From positions 1 to 15,910 of the forward strand of contig JAISIO010000156.1 in assembly GCA_031262005.1 (NCBI GenBank): a stretch of 15,910 nucleotides of DNA, read 5' to 3'. The notes beneath the pieces are model-generated. The model was not told the DNA's origin, ran no database searches, and saw nothing but the letters and a program-made list of their open reading frames with translations. Of this stretch, positions 1-8,326 are shown in pieces. The number at the start of each line of letters is the position of its first letter. Position 1 is the stretch's first letter. The translations under genes and the position numbers were made by a program. The stretch is from Bacteroidales bacterium. Lineage in GTDB: Bacteria; Bacteroidota; Bacteroidia; Bacteroidales; UBA1715.

Positions 1-2180
1 TTAAAAAAATCGACAATCATATATTGATAAAACGGTATCCAAGCAGGCAATTGGGCTTGGTGTGTGAGTATGTTGTAGAATCGCAGTGTATCTTTATCGG
101 TATTCTTTGCTTGCGGTAAATAACAGCCCAGAGTGCTGTCGGGCGAAAACTTTTGCGCATCGTATAATTTCATCAAACTAATCGTAGTTGCAGCTGCCTT
201 GGTAATTGATGCCAAGTCGTACAATGTTTCTGTATCAACTTGTTGCGGCGAATGATAGGCGAGCTTGCCGAAGGCTTTGTTGTATACCACAGATCCTTTG
301 TGCGCCACCAAAATTTGGCAGCCGGGAGTAGCCTTTGCCTCAATAGCTGCTTGCGCAATACTGTCTATTTGTAGTAAGGTCTTTTCGTTCATGCCGGTTT
401 CAAATGGTTCGGAGTAACGCAATCGTTTGTGTGAATCGTACAATATGCCTGTTCCGGCTTTAATTCCACCTGTGCTAACCGGTAATTTTCCGCGAGCGGG
501 TAGTGCACCAAAAATTACTTGTGCGGTTTCGTGTTGTACTTCGGCAGTAAAATCGTAGGCTACCACAATACTTGGAATTGTAGGAATTGCTGACTCTACC
601 ATATTTAAAATATAAGGATTTCCGTGAACTACCAAAATTACGTTTGCCGCTTTTGCAATTTGTGTTATTAAATTAATATGTGTTGCTTGTATGCCATATT
701 TGCGTGAAGCGTATGCACTTGTAGCTTCCACATTGACAATTACAGTTGTGTAATTGTGTAATTTTTTAAGCACAGTGGGTAATTGCGCAGTTGCATTGGT
801 TGTTGTTATGGAAAATTTTGTAATGTTGGTATAATTTTTTGCAACGTTGTAAAATTCATCGTTCTGTGCTTCGGAAAAACGGATGTATGCAATCTTCTGA
901 GTATCTAAATGAGTGATTGGTAATTGGTTTTTAGTATCTTTAGCAATTGTAATTGCCGAGCGGATAAGATTTTTATTGAGTGTTTTTGCGGCATTGGTAT
1001 TGAGGTCATTGTACAAATTTTCGGTTGGAATAGGCGAGGAGCCAAGTGTATCGAGTCCAGCCCATGCTTTGGCAATTAGAATTTTGCGGCACCGTTCGGT
1101 AATAATGTCTTCCGTAATCTTTCTTTTAGCAATAGCGGCTTTTATTTCGGTAATTGCAAGCGGAACGTTTTCTGGAAAAAGCAGTACGTCATTTCCTGCT
1201 AAAATTGCCCGAATTTCGCGGTCGCCCACAGGAAAATTTTTGGCAACACCCTGCATATTAAGCGCATCGGTGAATACCAATCCTTTGAATCCCATTTCAT
1301 TACGAAGTATGTTGGTAATTATTTTAGGGGAAAGTGTTGATGGTAAATTTTTTGTTTTCTCCAATTCGGGCATATACAAATGTGCAACCATAACGCCAGT
1401 AGCATTACGATTTATTAAATAACGGAACGGATATAATTCAATGCTATCCAAACGTGCTTTTTTGTGTGTAATGAGTGGCATATTGTGGTGCGAATCGGTG
1501 TCGGTATCACCGTGTCCGGGAAAATGTTTTATGGTAGTTAGTATATGATTATCTTGCATTCCGCTCATGTAGGCGTAGCCTTTTTGCGCTACGTTTTCCC
1601 GCACTTCGCCAAACGAACGAAAGTTGATAACAGGATTGTTAGCATTATTATTTATATCAACCGACGGTGCAAAATTGATGTGAATACCCATGCGCCGACA
1701 TTGACGAGCAATTTCAACTCCCATATTGTAAATCAACGAATTATCGGTAATTGCGCCCAACATCAGTTGTTTGGGGAATGCGATTGTGCTATCCAAGCGC
1801 ATTGCGAGTCCCCATTCGCCGTCAATAGAAACCAATAACGGTATTTTGCTAATTGATTGAAAATGATTTGTGTACTGTACTTGTGTTGTGGGGTGTCCTT
1901 GCATAAAAATAACGCCGCCAATGTTGTGTTCTTGTATCAATTTTTCAACCTGCAAAAAATTACTTTGTTTAGGATTGGCGTACACTGCCACCATAAATAA
2001 TTGCCCGATTTTTTCGTCAAGTGTCATAGTATTAAGCGTAGAATCAACCCACTGAGTTGGTACATACGCAAACGGCTCTCGGGGTTTGGGAGTTGCGTCT
2101 ACTATTGTGTCGGGATTCAAAAATCCGAACGTAATGGTTACGAAAAAGAGTGTGAAACATAGTTTTCCGATGGTTTTCAT
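1..2180 (-). CDS. GH3 beta-N-acetylglucosaminidase (NagZ-type) fused to a serine hydrolase (beta-lactamase fold), 3' end outside window
   Basis: The first 726 residues are visible; the frame is still open at base 1. Residues 1-21 form a hydrophobic export signal without a clear lipobox, so the protein is probably periplasmic. The GH3 N-terminal domain spans about 43-340. It has the NagZ signature KHFPGHGDT (218-226), the D229/H231 pair that acts as acid/base in NagZ enzymes, and FTDALNM with D305 as presumed nucleophile. A GH3 C-terminal domain follows (about 370-565). From about 590 a class C beta-lactamase/penicillin-binding fold begins, with the SxxK motif SITK (S658, K661); the remaining motifs lie beyond the edge. 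By family knowledge the GH3 part removes terminal beta-GlcNAc, plausibly from muropeptides, and the second part may be a peptidase or esterase. That pairing is an inference. The start is the ATG before the signal peptide, 108 bp behind the methyltransferase gene. Confidence 0.9.
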   Translation of the reverse strand, partial: MKTIGKLCFTLFFVTITFGFLNPDTIVDATPKPREPFAYVPTQWVDSTLNTMTLDEKIGQLFMVAVYANPKQSNFLQVEKLIQEHNIGGVIFMQGHPTTQVQYTNHFQSISKIPLLVSIDGEWGLAMRLDSTIAFPKQLMLGAITDNSLIYNMGVEIARQCRRMGIHINFAPSVDINNNANNPVINFRSFGEVRENVAQKGYAYMSGMQDNHILTTIKHFPGHGDTDTDSHHNMPLITHKKARLDSIELYPFRYLINRNATGVMVAHLYMPELEKTKNLPSTLSPKIITNILRNEMGFKGLVFTDALNMQGVAKNFPVGDREIRAILAGNDVLLFPENVPLAITEIKAAIAKRKITEDIITERCRKILIAKAWAGLDTLGSSPIPTENLYNDLNTNAAKTLNKNLIRSAITIAKDTKNQLPITHLDTQKIAYIRFSEAQNDEFYNVAKNYTNITKFSITTTNATAQLPTVLKKLHNYTTVIVNVEATSAYASRKYGIQATHINLITQIAKAANVILVVHGNPYILNMVESAIPTIPSIVVAYDFTAEVQHETAQVIFGALPARGKLPVSTGGIKAGTGILYDSHKRLRYSEPFETGMNEKTLLQIDSIAQAAIEAKATPGCQILVAHKGSVVYNKAFGKLAYHSPQQVDTETLYDLASITKAAATTISLMKLYDAQKFSPDSTLGCYLPQAKNTDKDTLRFYNILTHQAQLPAWIPFYQYMIVDFF

Positions 2181-2244
2181 TTTTTTATAGATATTCATTG
2201 ATATTAGGATATTGATAGATAATATTTGATATTCATTGTTTTTG

Positions 2245-2272
2245 ACCATTTTTGTGAACTCACGAAAATGGT
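2245..2272. repeat. Inverted repeat between the MmeI-like gene and the GH3 gene
   Basis: Two 13-base arms (2245-2257 and 2260-2272) are complementary except at one position, with a 2-base centre. The repeat lies 17 bp past the stop of the methyltransferase gene. It could act as a transcription terminator on the minus strand, but the bases after it there (CAAAAACAATG) are not a T-tract, so an operator or RNA-end-stabilising hairpin is equally possible. Confidence 0.5.
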
Positions 2273-2288
2273 ATAGTTATAGCTTTTT

Positions 2289-5186
2289 TTATTTAGTTTT
2301 TCTATATTTTCCTTTCTTCACGTTCGTAAACAAATCTGCGGTATATTTTTCATAAAGCGCAAACAAAAATTTCAGCCTATGCGCCTCGCTCGTAAACGGT
2401 TGCGGGCAATATGTCAAGTCCACCGCTTTGTCAAGCTCGTTGTGCGCCTTTATTAATTCGGGCGGCATAAAACGAGGGTCGTACAGTTCTGCAAGAGAAC
2501 GATTAGCATACTGCCCCCGAATATCCAACACGTTTTGTGCATATTTTTCTATTGTTTGTATGTGCTTTTCGGTAGGATTTTCTGCCCAAGGGAAATTATT
2601 GTACACAATGTCTTTGGAATATCTGAAACGACTTTCTAATCTTCCGCAAACTGCATTTACCCAAGCCATGTGCATTTTTGACATTAAAACGCCGAAGTGG
2701 TATAAATTTCCGTCAGGAATAATATGACAACTGTTGTTTGCAATAGAATTTTTATCAAAAAATCCCATGGGGATATATGGTCGATTTTCGGAACTTGTAC
2801 TTGGAATTACGATAAAAGTTTCGGGTCTATTTCTATCTCGAAATAACGTTGGCGTTGTTGCAAATTTTTGTGTTGATGGAGCTACACTGCCAAGTCGGAA
2901 TTTTCTAACGGCATCAATGCGTTTTAAAACCTGCGGTAATTTTTTAAGTTCACTTGGTTCGGCATATTCGAGCCACAAACACCAACGAGTTTTTCCATTC
3001 AAAAATTCATAAGCCGAAATTAAAGGCATAATAAATTTTTCTGCTTTGGGTTCCATTTTCAGCAATTCTGCTTTTTCTTCATCGGATAACAGTAAATTTC
3101 CACCGTCTAACGGCATATTTCCAAAACTCATTTTCGGCACATTGCAAATCGGCGTACTCCGTTTTTCAATAAAAATATCTTTTGCATCAATCAAATAAGC
3201 GTTGATGTTTTTTGCCTGTACTTCGTGTGCTTCGCCTTGTATGTTTTCATATTCAAAAATAGATTTATTGTGTATGTCGAAATTGGCAAAACCAACAATT
3301 ACACAATACACAGCGGCGTTTCCTCGTGCTTCGTTGCTCCATTTAAAGGTGCGATGTGCAAAATGAATTTTTATGTCCCAATTTTTCATTAAGTAGCCCC
3401 ACAGTATGGCGGTTTGTTCGCCTTGCACTATTGAATTGGTTGAAACAAATGCTACTTTTGTTTTTGTGCCTCGAATATATTTTGCTGCTTTTATGTACCA
3501 ACCTGTTACATAATCTAATACACCGCTGCCGGAGGCATTGTAGAATTGTACTGCAATTTGATTGCGCTGCTGTTGCGACATCATTTTAGAGCCAATAAAA
3601 GGCGGATTCCCAATAATGTAATCAAATTTGATTTCGTTAGAAATTTCAGGTTCTCCTTTATGAATGGAATATGATTTTGTTTGCACATTCACTTTTCCAT
3701 AAGAAATTTCAGGTTCACTAACCAAATAAATATCGGCGTGGTCTGCTTTTATCGTATAAGCATTTACAGGATTTAAGAGCGATTGCCAATCGGTTTCCAA
3801 AGCATCGGCGTGAACAATTTTTGCTGATTTCGTGAGAGGCAAACGCACAAAATATTGTCCGAACTCATTACTGATACGCATATTCATTTGGTGGTCTATA
3901 AGCCACATTGCTACTTCGGCAATTCGGGCAGGAAATTCCTCGTACTCAATGCCATAAAATTGATCCACGTTGAGCAAAATAATGCTACTCACATCTAAGA
4001 AACGCTGTCCGCTTTTGTTCAATGCTCTCAGCACTTCCACTTCCAATAAACGCAATTCGCGGTAAGTGATTACCAAAAAGTTGCCGCAACCGCAAGCCGG
4101 ATCAAGAAAACGGAGGGTGCTTAATTTTTTGTGAAAATCGTGCAGTTTTCTTGCTTGTGTAGTGTGGTTGCCAAGCGAAGCCAAAGCATGAAATTCTTGC
4201 CACAGTTCGTCTAAAAAAAGCGGTTTAATGAGTTTTAGAATATTGGTTTCGCTGGTGTAATGTGCACCCAAATTTCGGCGTTCTTGCGGGTTCATTACGC
4301 TTTGAAACATGGAACCGAAAATGGCGGGCGAAATTGTACTCCAATCAATGTAACAACAATTGAGCAACGCACGGCGCATACTGCTGTCGAAACTTGCTGT
4401 AGGCAACATTTCTTCAAACAATTTTCCATTGACATACGGAAATCCATTCAAATCCTCATCGAGATTTTTGTAACGTTTTTCTTTTGGAGTATTCAGCACT
4501 TGGAAAAGTTCTTGTAATCGTGCGGCAAGGTCGCTTCCGTCTTCGTTGGTGCGACGTTCTATGAAATCTTGAAATTGTTGTTTTTCAAAAATCGTGGTAT
4601 CTTCGGCAAAAAGACAAAACAGCACTCGCACTAAGTACACTTCTAATGGGTGGCCTTCGTAGCCGATTTCTCGTAATCGGTCGTGCAATTTTCCCATCAA
4701 TTCGGCTGCTTTTATGTTGGCAGGGTCTTGTTCTTTATACTCTTTTTTTTGATAGCCGAGCAAATAACCGAAATGTTGTACATTGTGTACGAGGTCGGCA
4801 AGTCGAAATTCGTGCGTTTTAGTTTCTTCGAGGTCAATAAGTCGGAAAATTTCAAAATCACAAACGAGAATGAATTTCGGTAGTTCGTGTTGTTTCAATC
4901 CGTAGGTGTATTCTTTTGCTTGTTCAAATGCTTTGTCAAGATTTTTGCCCCGACTTTTCATTTCAACTAAAATCATTCCTTTCCACAGTAAATCAATGTA
5001 ACCATCGGCTTCGGAAAGTTTCTTGACACGGTGTTCAAATGTTCCAATTTTTTTTCTCGTAATGCCGAAAACATTAAAAAATGCGTCTAAAAACGGTTTT
5101 GCATCGGCTTCTTCGTTTGAAGTGCCCGCCCATTCTTTTGAGAATAGTAATGCTCGCTCTTTTATTTCGTTCCAACTTAATGCCAT
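2289..5186 (-). CDS. MmeI-like (type IIG/IIL) single-chain restriction endonuclease and adenine DNA methyltransferase
   Basis: This 965-residue protein resembles MmeI-family enzymes (MmeI itself is about 919 residues), which cut and methylate DNA with one polypeptide. Near the N-terminus D65, E75 and K77 give the D-x9-E-x-K nuclease pattern of MmeI (D70/E80/K82). A helical linker follows (about 150-300). The class I SAM methyltransferase has GAHYTSE (307-313), motif I DPACGCGNF (362-370) and motif IV NPPF (527-530), the N6-adenine type. SNEARGNAAVYCVIVGF (617-633) leads into the presumed target-recognition domain (about 640-830), followed by a C-terminal helical part. All visible catalytic residues are present, so it is probably active as restriction-modification. 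No separate nuclease, methylase or specificity gene is adjacent. It lies 53 bp behind yigZ and may be co-transcribed with it. Residues 491-516 hold an odd repeated EPEIS segment. The recognition sequence cannot be read from here. Confidence 0.87.
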   Translation of the reverse strand: MALSWNEIKERALLFSKEWAGTSNEEADAKPFLDAFFNVFGITRKKIGTFEHRVKKLSEADGYIDLLWKGMILVEMKSRGKNLDKAFEQAKEYTYGLKQHELPKFILVCDFEIFRLIDLEETKTHEFRLADLVHNVQHFGYLLGYQKKEYKEQDPANIKAAELMGKLHDRLREIGYEGHPLEVYLVRVLFCLFAEDTTIFEKQQFQDFIERRTNEDGSDLAARLQELFQVLNTPKEKRYKNLDEDLNGFPYVNGKLFEEMLPTASFDSSMRRALLNCCYIDWSTISPAIFGSMFQSVMNPQERRNLGAHYTSETNILKLIKPLFLDELWQEFHALASLGNHTTQARKLHDFHKKLSTLRFLDPACGCGNFLVITYRELRLLEVEVLRALNKSGQRFLDVSSIILLNVDQFYGIEYEEFPARIAEVAMWLIDHQMNMRISNEFGQYFVRLPLTKSAKIVHADALETDWQSLLNPVNAYTIKADHADIYLVSEPEISYGKVNVQTKSYSIHKGEPEISNEIKFDYIIGNPPFIGSKMMSQQQRNQIAVQFYNASGSGVLDYVTGWYIKAAKYIRGTKTKVAFVSTNSIVQGEQTAILWGYLMKNWDIKIHFAHRTFKWSNEARGNAAVYCVIVGFANFDIHNKSIFEYENIQGEAHEVQAKNINAYLIDAKDIFIEKRSTPICNVPKMSFGNMPLDGGNLLLSDEEKAELLKMEPKAEKFIMPLISAYEFLNGKTRWCLWLEYAEPSELKKLPQVLKRIDAVRKFRLGSVAPSTQKFATTPTLFRDRNRPETFIVIPSTSSENRPYIPMGFFDKNSIANNSCHIIPDGNLYHFGVLMSKMHMAWVNAVCGRLESRFRYSKDIVYNNFPWAENPTEKHIQTIEKYAQNVLDIRGQYANRSLAELYDPRFMPPELIKAHNELDKAVDLTYCPQPFTSEAHRLKFLFALYEKYTADLFTNVKKGKYRKTK
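3639..3716 (-). repeat. 15-bp direct repeats bracketing a 63-bp in-frame segment in the methyltransferase gene
   Basis: The same 15 bases (AGAAATTTCAGGTTC on the plus strand) occur at 3639-3653 and 3702-3716, exactly 63 bp apart. Both encode EPEIS (residues 491-495 and 512-516), so 21 codons are bracketed in frame. This sits in the variable stretch just before FDYIIGNPPF. It could be an old insertion with duplicated ends, or a repeat kept by convergence. Confidence 0.75.
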
Positions 5187-5239
5187 TGTATGTGTATTGT
5201 TACTATTGTTAGATATGTGGTAGTTTTTCTGGTATTAAC

Positions 5240-5839
5240 TTATTCGGAAATTACAATATTCGGAAATTGTCTCACCGCCTGCAAAAACAATTCTTTCTGC
5301 AAAACAGGCACAGCACATACAAATTCACAATCCAATTCAAATTTTTGAGAAACAGTGCGTGCATTATATTGTTTGAGTAATTGATTGATAGTAACTTGCA
5401 TTGCATAATCAAAACGCAGCGTTACGGTATATTCAATTGGTTTTTCAACAATTTCAGCTGCTGATAGAGCTTCGCGTGCAGCTTCTTTATAAGCCTGAAT
5501 TAACCCACCAACGCCTAATAATGTACCGCCAAAGTAACGCACCACACACACCAGCACATTAGTCAATTCAAACGAATCAATTTGCCCCAAAATCGGTTTC
5601 CCGGCACTGTTATTTGGCTCGCCGTCATCGTTGGCTCGGTATTCGCTGCCGTCGTAGCCCAACTTATAAGCCCAGCATACGTGCCGTGCCGAGTGGTGTT
5701 CTTTGCGTAGGTTTTCAATAAATGGTTTGATTTCGGCAACGCTTGCAACAGGGTAAGCAAAGGCAAAAAATTTGCTGCCTTTTTCTTTGAAAAGTCCTTC
5801 GCTTGGCTGTGTAATTGTTTTGTAGCTGCTTTGTTGCAT
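5240..5839 (-). CDS. yigZ: YigZ/IMPACT family protein (UPF0029)
   Basis: The protein has 199 residues, close to the usual length (about 200) of bacterial YigZ proteins. The IMPACT N-terminal domain is clear: KEKGSKFFAFAYPV (about 19-32), HHSARHVCWAYKLG (about 48-61), NDDGEPNNSAGKPILGQI (about 70-87) and VVRYFGGTLLGVGGLIQAYK (about 99-118). A smaller ferredoxin-like C-terminal domain (about 135-199) completes the two-domain layout. The biochemical role of bacterial YigZ is not settled; relatives of eukaryotic IMPACT act in translational control, and a proteinase activity on X-Pro peptides has been suggested for some. Cytoplasmic, no signal peptide. It starts at the ATG giving MQQSSYK and is the first gene of the leftward group, followed after 53 bp by the MmeI-like enzyme. 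Confidence 0.93.
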   Translation of the reverse strand: MQQSSYKTITQPSEGLFKEKGSKFFAFAYPVASVAEIKPFIENLRKEHHSARHVCWAYKLGYDGSEYRANDDGEPNNSAGKPILGQIDSFELTNVLVCVVRYFGGTLLGVGGLIQAYKEAAREALSAAEIVEKPIEYTVTLRFDYAMQVTINQLLKQYNARTVSQKFELDCEFVCAVPVLQKELFLQAVRQFPNIVISE

Positions 5840-5954
5840 TGCGCAATTAGTTTGTGTGTAGTTCCGATAGCTTCAATACGCTCAATAAGCAAATTCGGTT
5901 GCAGGATTTGCCGGCAGGCTAAGCCCATAAAACCATAGTTATTGTAATAATTAC

Positions 5955-5962
5955 CAAAAATA
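5955..5962 (-). promoter_or_regulatory. Possible -7 element (TATTTTTG) for yigZ
   Basis: Read on the minus strand the bases are TATTTTTG, a full match to the Bacteroidota -7 consensus TAnnTTTG. A matching TTTG-type -33 element 19-21 bp upstream is not visible, and the implied leader would be about 110 nt, so the call is weak. Confidence 0.3.
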
Positions 5963-6041
5963 ACGAACATTTACGAACTGCGAATTGTGAATTACAAAAA
6001 GTAGTAAACAAGTTTTTAAATAATCGCTTGATGGATAAATA

Positions 6042-6050
6042 TGTGGATAA
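6042..6050 (-). other. Perfect DnaA-box-like 9-mer
   Basis: The plus strand reads TGTGGATAA, i.e. TTATCCACA on the minus strand, identical to the strict E. coli DnaA box. A second, imperfect copy on the same strand (TTATCCATC, 6038-6030) lies 12 bp away. I saw no other perfect copy in the window. Whether DnaA binds here is unknown. Confidence 0.4.
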
Positions 6051-6168
6051 CGAAACAATAAATTTCCCGCAAATTAAGTATCTATTCCAAATAAAAAATG
6101 TACATTCGGCGCATTAATCAAAAATAATTTATAGTACTACTTACGCATATCCATAAAACTAATACTTT

Positions 6169-8301
6169 ATGAAAAAAATACTTCGTCCCGTCCTTGTAAT
6201 AATACTTGTATTTGTAACCATCGGGACGCTTTTTGCACTTACATGGAGCAATAAATCCGATACTACCAAAGATCGACTATTGCTTGCCTACATGACCGAA
6301 ATTCTGAAAACGTTTCATTACGACCCGCTGCCTTATGATGATAATTTTTCAAAAAAAGTGTTCGACGGCTATTTGCAAAGTTTGGATTACAGTAAAATGT
6401 TTCTCACACAGGAAAATATTGGTGTGTTGAATACCTACAAAATGCAGCTTGACGACCAAATTCTTACTGCTAAGTTAGATTTTTTTCATCTATCGGTTGA
6501 AATTATCAATACTCAAACGGCTTTGGTGGAACAGTGGTATCCGTTAATTCTTGAAAAACCCTTCGATTACAATCGGCAGGAAAGTTTTACGGTTGATGAA
6601 AAAAAACGAGGATATGCTACTAATAATCAGGAGCTTGAACAACAATGGTGGAAATATATAAAAATGCAGGTGCTCGACGAAATTATTATTTCGGAAAAAG
6701 AGAATAAAGTGGCGCACGAAAAATCTGATACGGTTGCATTGAAATCATTTGATGAAATAGAACAGGCGGCTCGTGAGAAAATTCTTAAACGCTATCAAAC
6801 TCGTTTCAAACGCATTAATCAAATAACCGAAACCGACCGTTTTAATTCATTTGTGAATGCCATAACCGCTTCGTTTGACCCGCATACCACGTATTTTCCA
6901 CCAAAAGACAAACAAAATTTTGATATTTCAATCTCGGGAAAACTCGAAGGAATTGGTGCAACGCTCACAGAGAAAGACGGCTATATAAAAGTTGTGGAAG
7001 TGATGCCCGGTAGTCCGGCATGGAAAACGGGCGAATTGAAAGCCGAAGATATAATTATGAAAGTTGCTCAGGCAGATGAAGAGCCGGTTGATGTGGTGGA
7101 TATGCGTTTGGACGATGCTATACAGCTCATTCGTGGCAAAAAAGGAACAAAAGTGGTGCTTACTGTGAAAAAAATCGACGGAAATATTATTCAAATTCCC
7201 ATAATTCGTGATGTAATTGTACTCGAAGAAAAATATGCAAAATCTACCGTTATCAATTCTTCGGATAAGCCCGAAACGGCAGTTGGATACATTTATTTGC
7301 CGCAATTTTATGCCGATATGAATGATAGATACGGACGAAAATGTTCCGATGATATACAAATAGAAGTTCAGAAATTGAAAGCTCAAAATGTGGCGGGAAT
7401 TATTATAGATTTACGTGATAACGGTGGTGGTTCGTTGCAAGATGTGGTGGACATCGGCGGATTCTTTATAGAAAAAGGTCCTATTGTTCAAGTGAGTGCC
7501 GCAGGTGGAAATCGTCGTGCATTGTACGACCGCGATCCTTCAATTTTGTATGACGGACCATTATTAATTATTGTAAATACATTCAGTGCCTCAGCTTCTG
7601 AAATTTTGGCGGCGGCAATGCAGGATTATAAACGTGCCGTAATTGTAGGCACTCACTCTACTTACGGGAAAGGTACGGTACAGCGAGTGCTCGATATAGA
7701 CCAAGTGATTGACAATTCGCATAGGTCCTATATGCCGTTTGGTGCCGTGAAAATTACCATTCAAAAATTTTATAGAATTAACGGAAGTTCCACACAATTG
7801 AAAGGGGTAATTCCCGATATTGTATTGCCTGATTTGTATCAAAAAATCAAAATAGGTGAACGAGAACTTGATAACGCCATGCCATGGACTGTGATACAAG
7901 CAGAAAAATACACTGAATGGAAACCTCAATACGATGTAAAAAAATTGGCAAAACAAAGTGCCAAACGAGTGCAAAATGATAGTGTATTCACAGTAATAAA
8001 CCAAGCATCGGAATGGCTTGCCGACAGACGAAATACTACAACGGTAAATTTGAATATCAACGATTTTAGAGCACGCCAAGCGCAAGATGCCGAATTGTCG
8101 GAAAAATTTAAAAATGCGGGCAAACATGAAACTCCTTTGCAAGTAACGCTCATTGACAACATAGTGAGCGAAACTGCCGAAGAAGATTCGGTAAAACAAA
8201 AACGCCGCGATGACTGGTATACCGACATAAAAAAAGATGTGGAGCTATATGAAACATATCGAATTATGTTGGATATGATAGACCAAATGCCGAGAAAATA
8301 A
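6169..8301 (+). CDS. prc: Carboxy-terminal (tail-specific) processing protease, peptidase family S41
   Basis: The 710-residue protein matches the large Prc/Tsp form of C-terminal processing proteases. Residues 7-25 form one hydrophobic segment, either a signal peptide or an inner-membrane anchor, so the protease acts in the periplasm. A helical N-terminal domain (about 35-235) precedes a PDZ domain (about 252-335, with GIGATL and VEVMPGSPAWKTGEL). The S41 core follows (about 345-555), then a Tsp-type C-terminal domain (about 560-700). The catalytic Ser/Lys dyad is S475 (middle serine of SASASE) and K501 in STYGKGTVQ, with conserved D486. S-to-K spacing is 26, one more than the 25 of E. coli Prc, from an extra residue in the GTHSTYGK loop. 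Prc removes C-terminal tails of envelope proteins and degrades tagged substrates. rlmD starts 61 bp downstream, possibly in the same transcript. Confidence 0.95.
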   Translation: MKKILRPVLVIILVFVTIGTLFALTWSNKSDTTKDRLLLAYMTEILKTFHYDPLPYDDNFSKKVFDGYLQSLDYSKMFLTQENIGVLNTYKMQLDDQILTAKLDFFHLSVEIINTQTALVEQWYPLILEKPFDYNRQESFTVDEKKRGYATNNQELEQQWWKYIKMQVLDEIIISEKENKVAHEKSDTVALKSFDEIEQAAREKILKRYQTRFKRINQITETDRFNSFVNAITASFDPHTTYFPPKDKQNFDISISGKLEGIGATLTEKDGYIKVVEVMPGSPAWKTGELKAEDIIMKVAQADEEPVDVVDMRLDDAIQLIRGKKGTKVVLTVKKIDGNIIQIPIIRDVIVLEEKYAKSTVINSSDKPETAVGYIYLPQFYADMNDRYGRKCSDDIQIEVQKLKAQNVAGIIIDLRDNGGGSLQDVVDIGGFFIEKGPIVQVSAAGGNRRALYDRDPSILYDGPLLIIVNTFSASASEILAAAMQDYKRAVIVGTHSTYGKGTVQRVLDIDQVIDNSHRSYMPFGAVKITIQKFYRINGSSTQLKGVIPDIVLPDLYQKIKIGERELDNAMPWTVIQAEKYTEWKPQYDVKKLAKQSAKRVQNDSVFTVINQASEWLADRRNTTTVNLNINDFRARQAQDAELSEKFKNAGKHETPLQVTLIDNIVSETAEEDSVKQKRRDDWYTDIKKDVELYETYRIMLDMIDQMPRK

Positions 8302-8326
8302 ACTTTTAGATACAAGACAAAATAAA

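Larger units (their letters stand above)
5840..6168. other. Divergent intergenic region between yigZ and prc
   Basis: These 329 bp separate a leftward from a rightward gene group and contain no gene I can support. Visible contents are a richer-GC patch at about 5861-5932, a TATTTTTG box on the minus strand (5962-5955) facing yigZ, and DnaA-box-like 9-mers. Of those, 6042-6050 is a perfect TTATCCACA on the minus strand; 6030-6038 (minus) and 6147-6155 (plus) each match at 7 of 9. I found no TTTG motif in 5971-6168, so the prc promoter is not recognisable by that consensus. Confidence 0.6.

Noticed and set aside
913..2055. Plus-strand frames at 913-1422, 1545-1838 and 1870-2055
   Set aside because: They lie antisense to the well-supported GH3 gene and have no recognisable content.
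4743..5055. Two A8 runs in the methyltransferase gene (4743-4750, 5048-5055) as phase-variation switches
   Set aside because: A8 runs also occur in prc and rimO in this AT-rich DNA, and the frame is intact. Nothing sets these runs apart.
5563..5970. A 135-codon minus-strand frame overlapping yigZ
   Set aside because: Most of it is the alternate frame of yigZ, with no family-like sequence. Only its first 40 or so codons lie in the intergenic patch, and that part is reported as a finding instead.
7591..8315. Long minus-strand frames antisense to prc
   Set aside because: They mirror the codon use of prc and show no domain-like sequence; the same applies to the antisense frames in rlmD, atpD, pgk and rimO.
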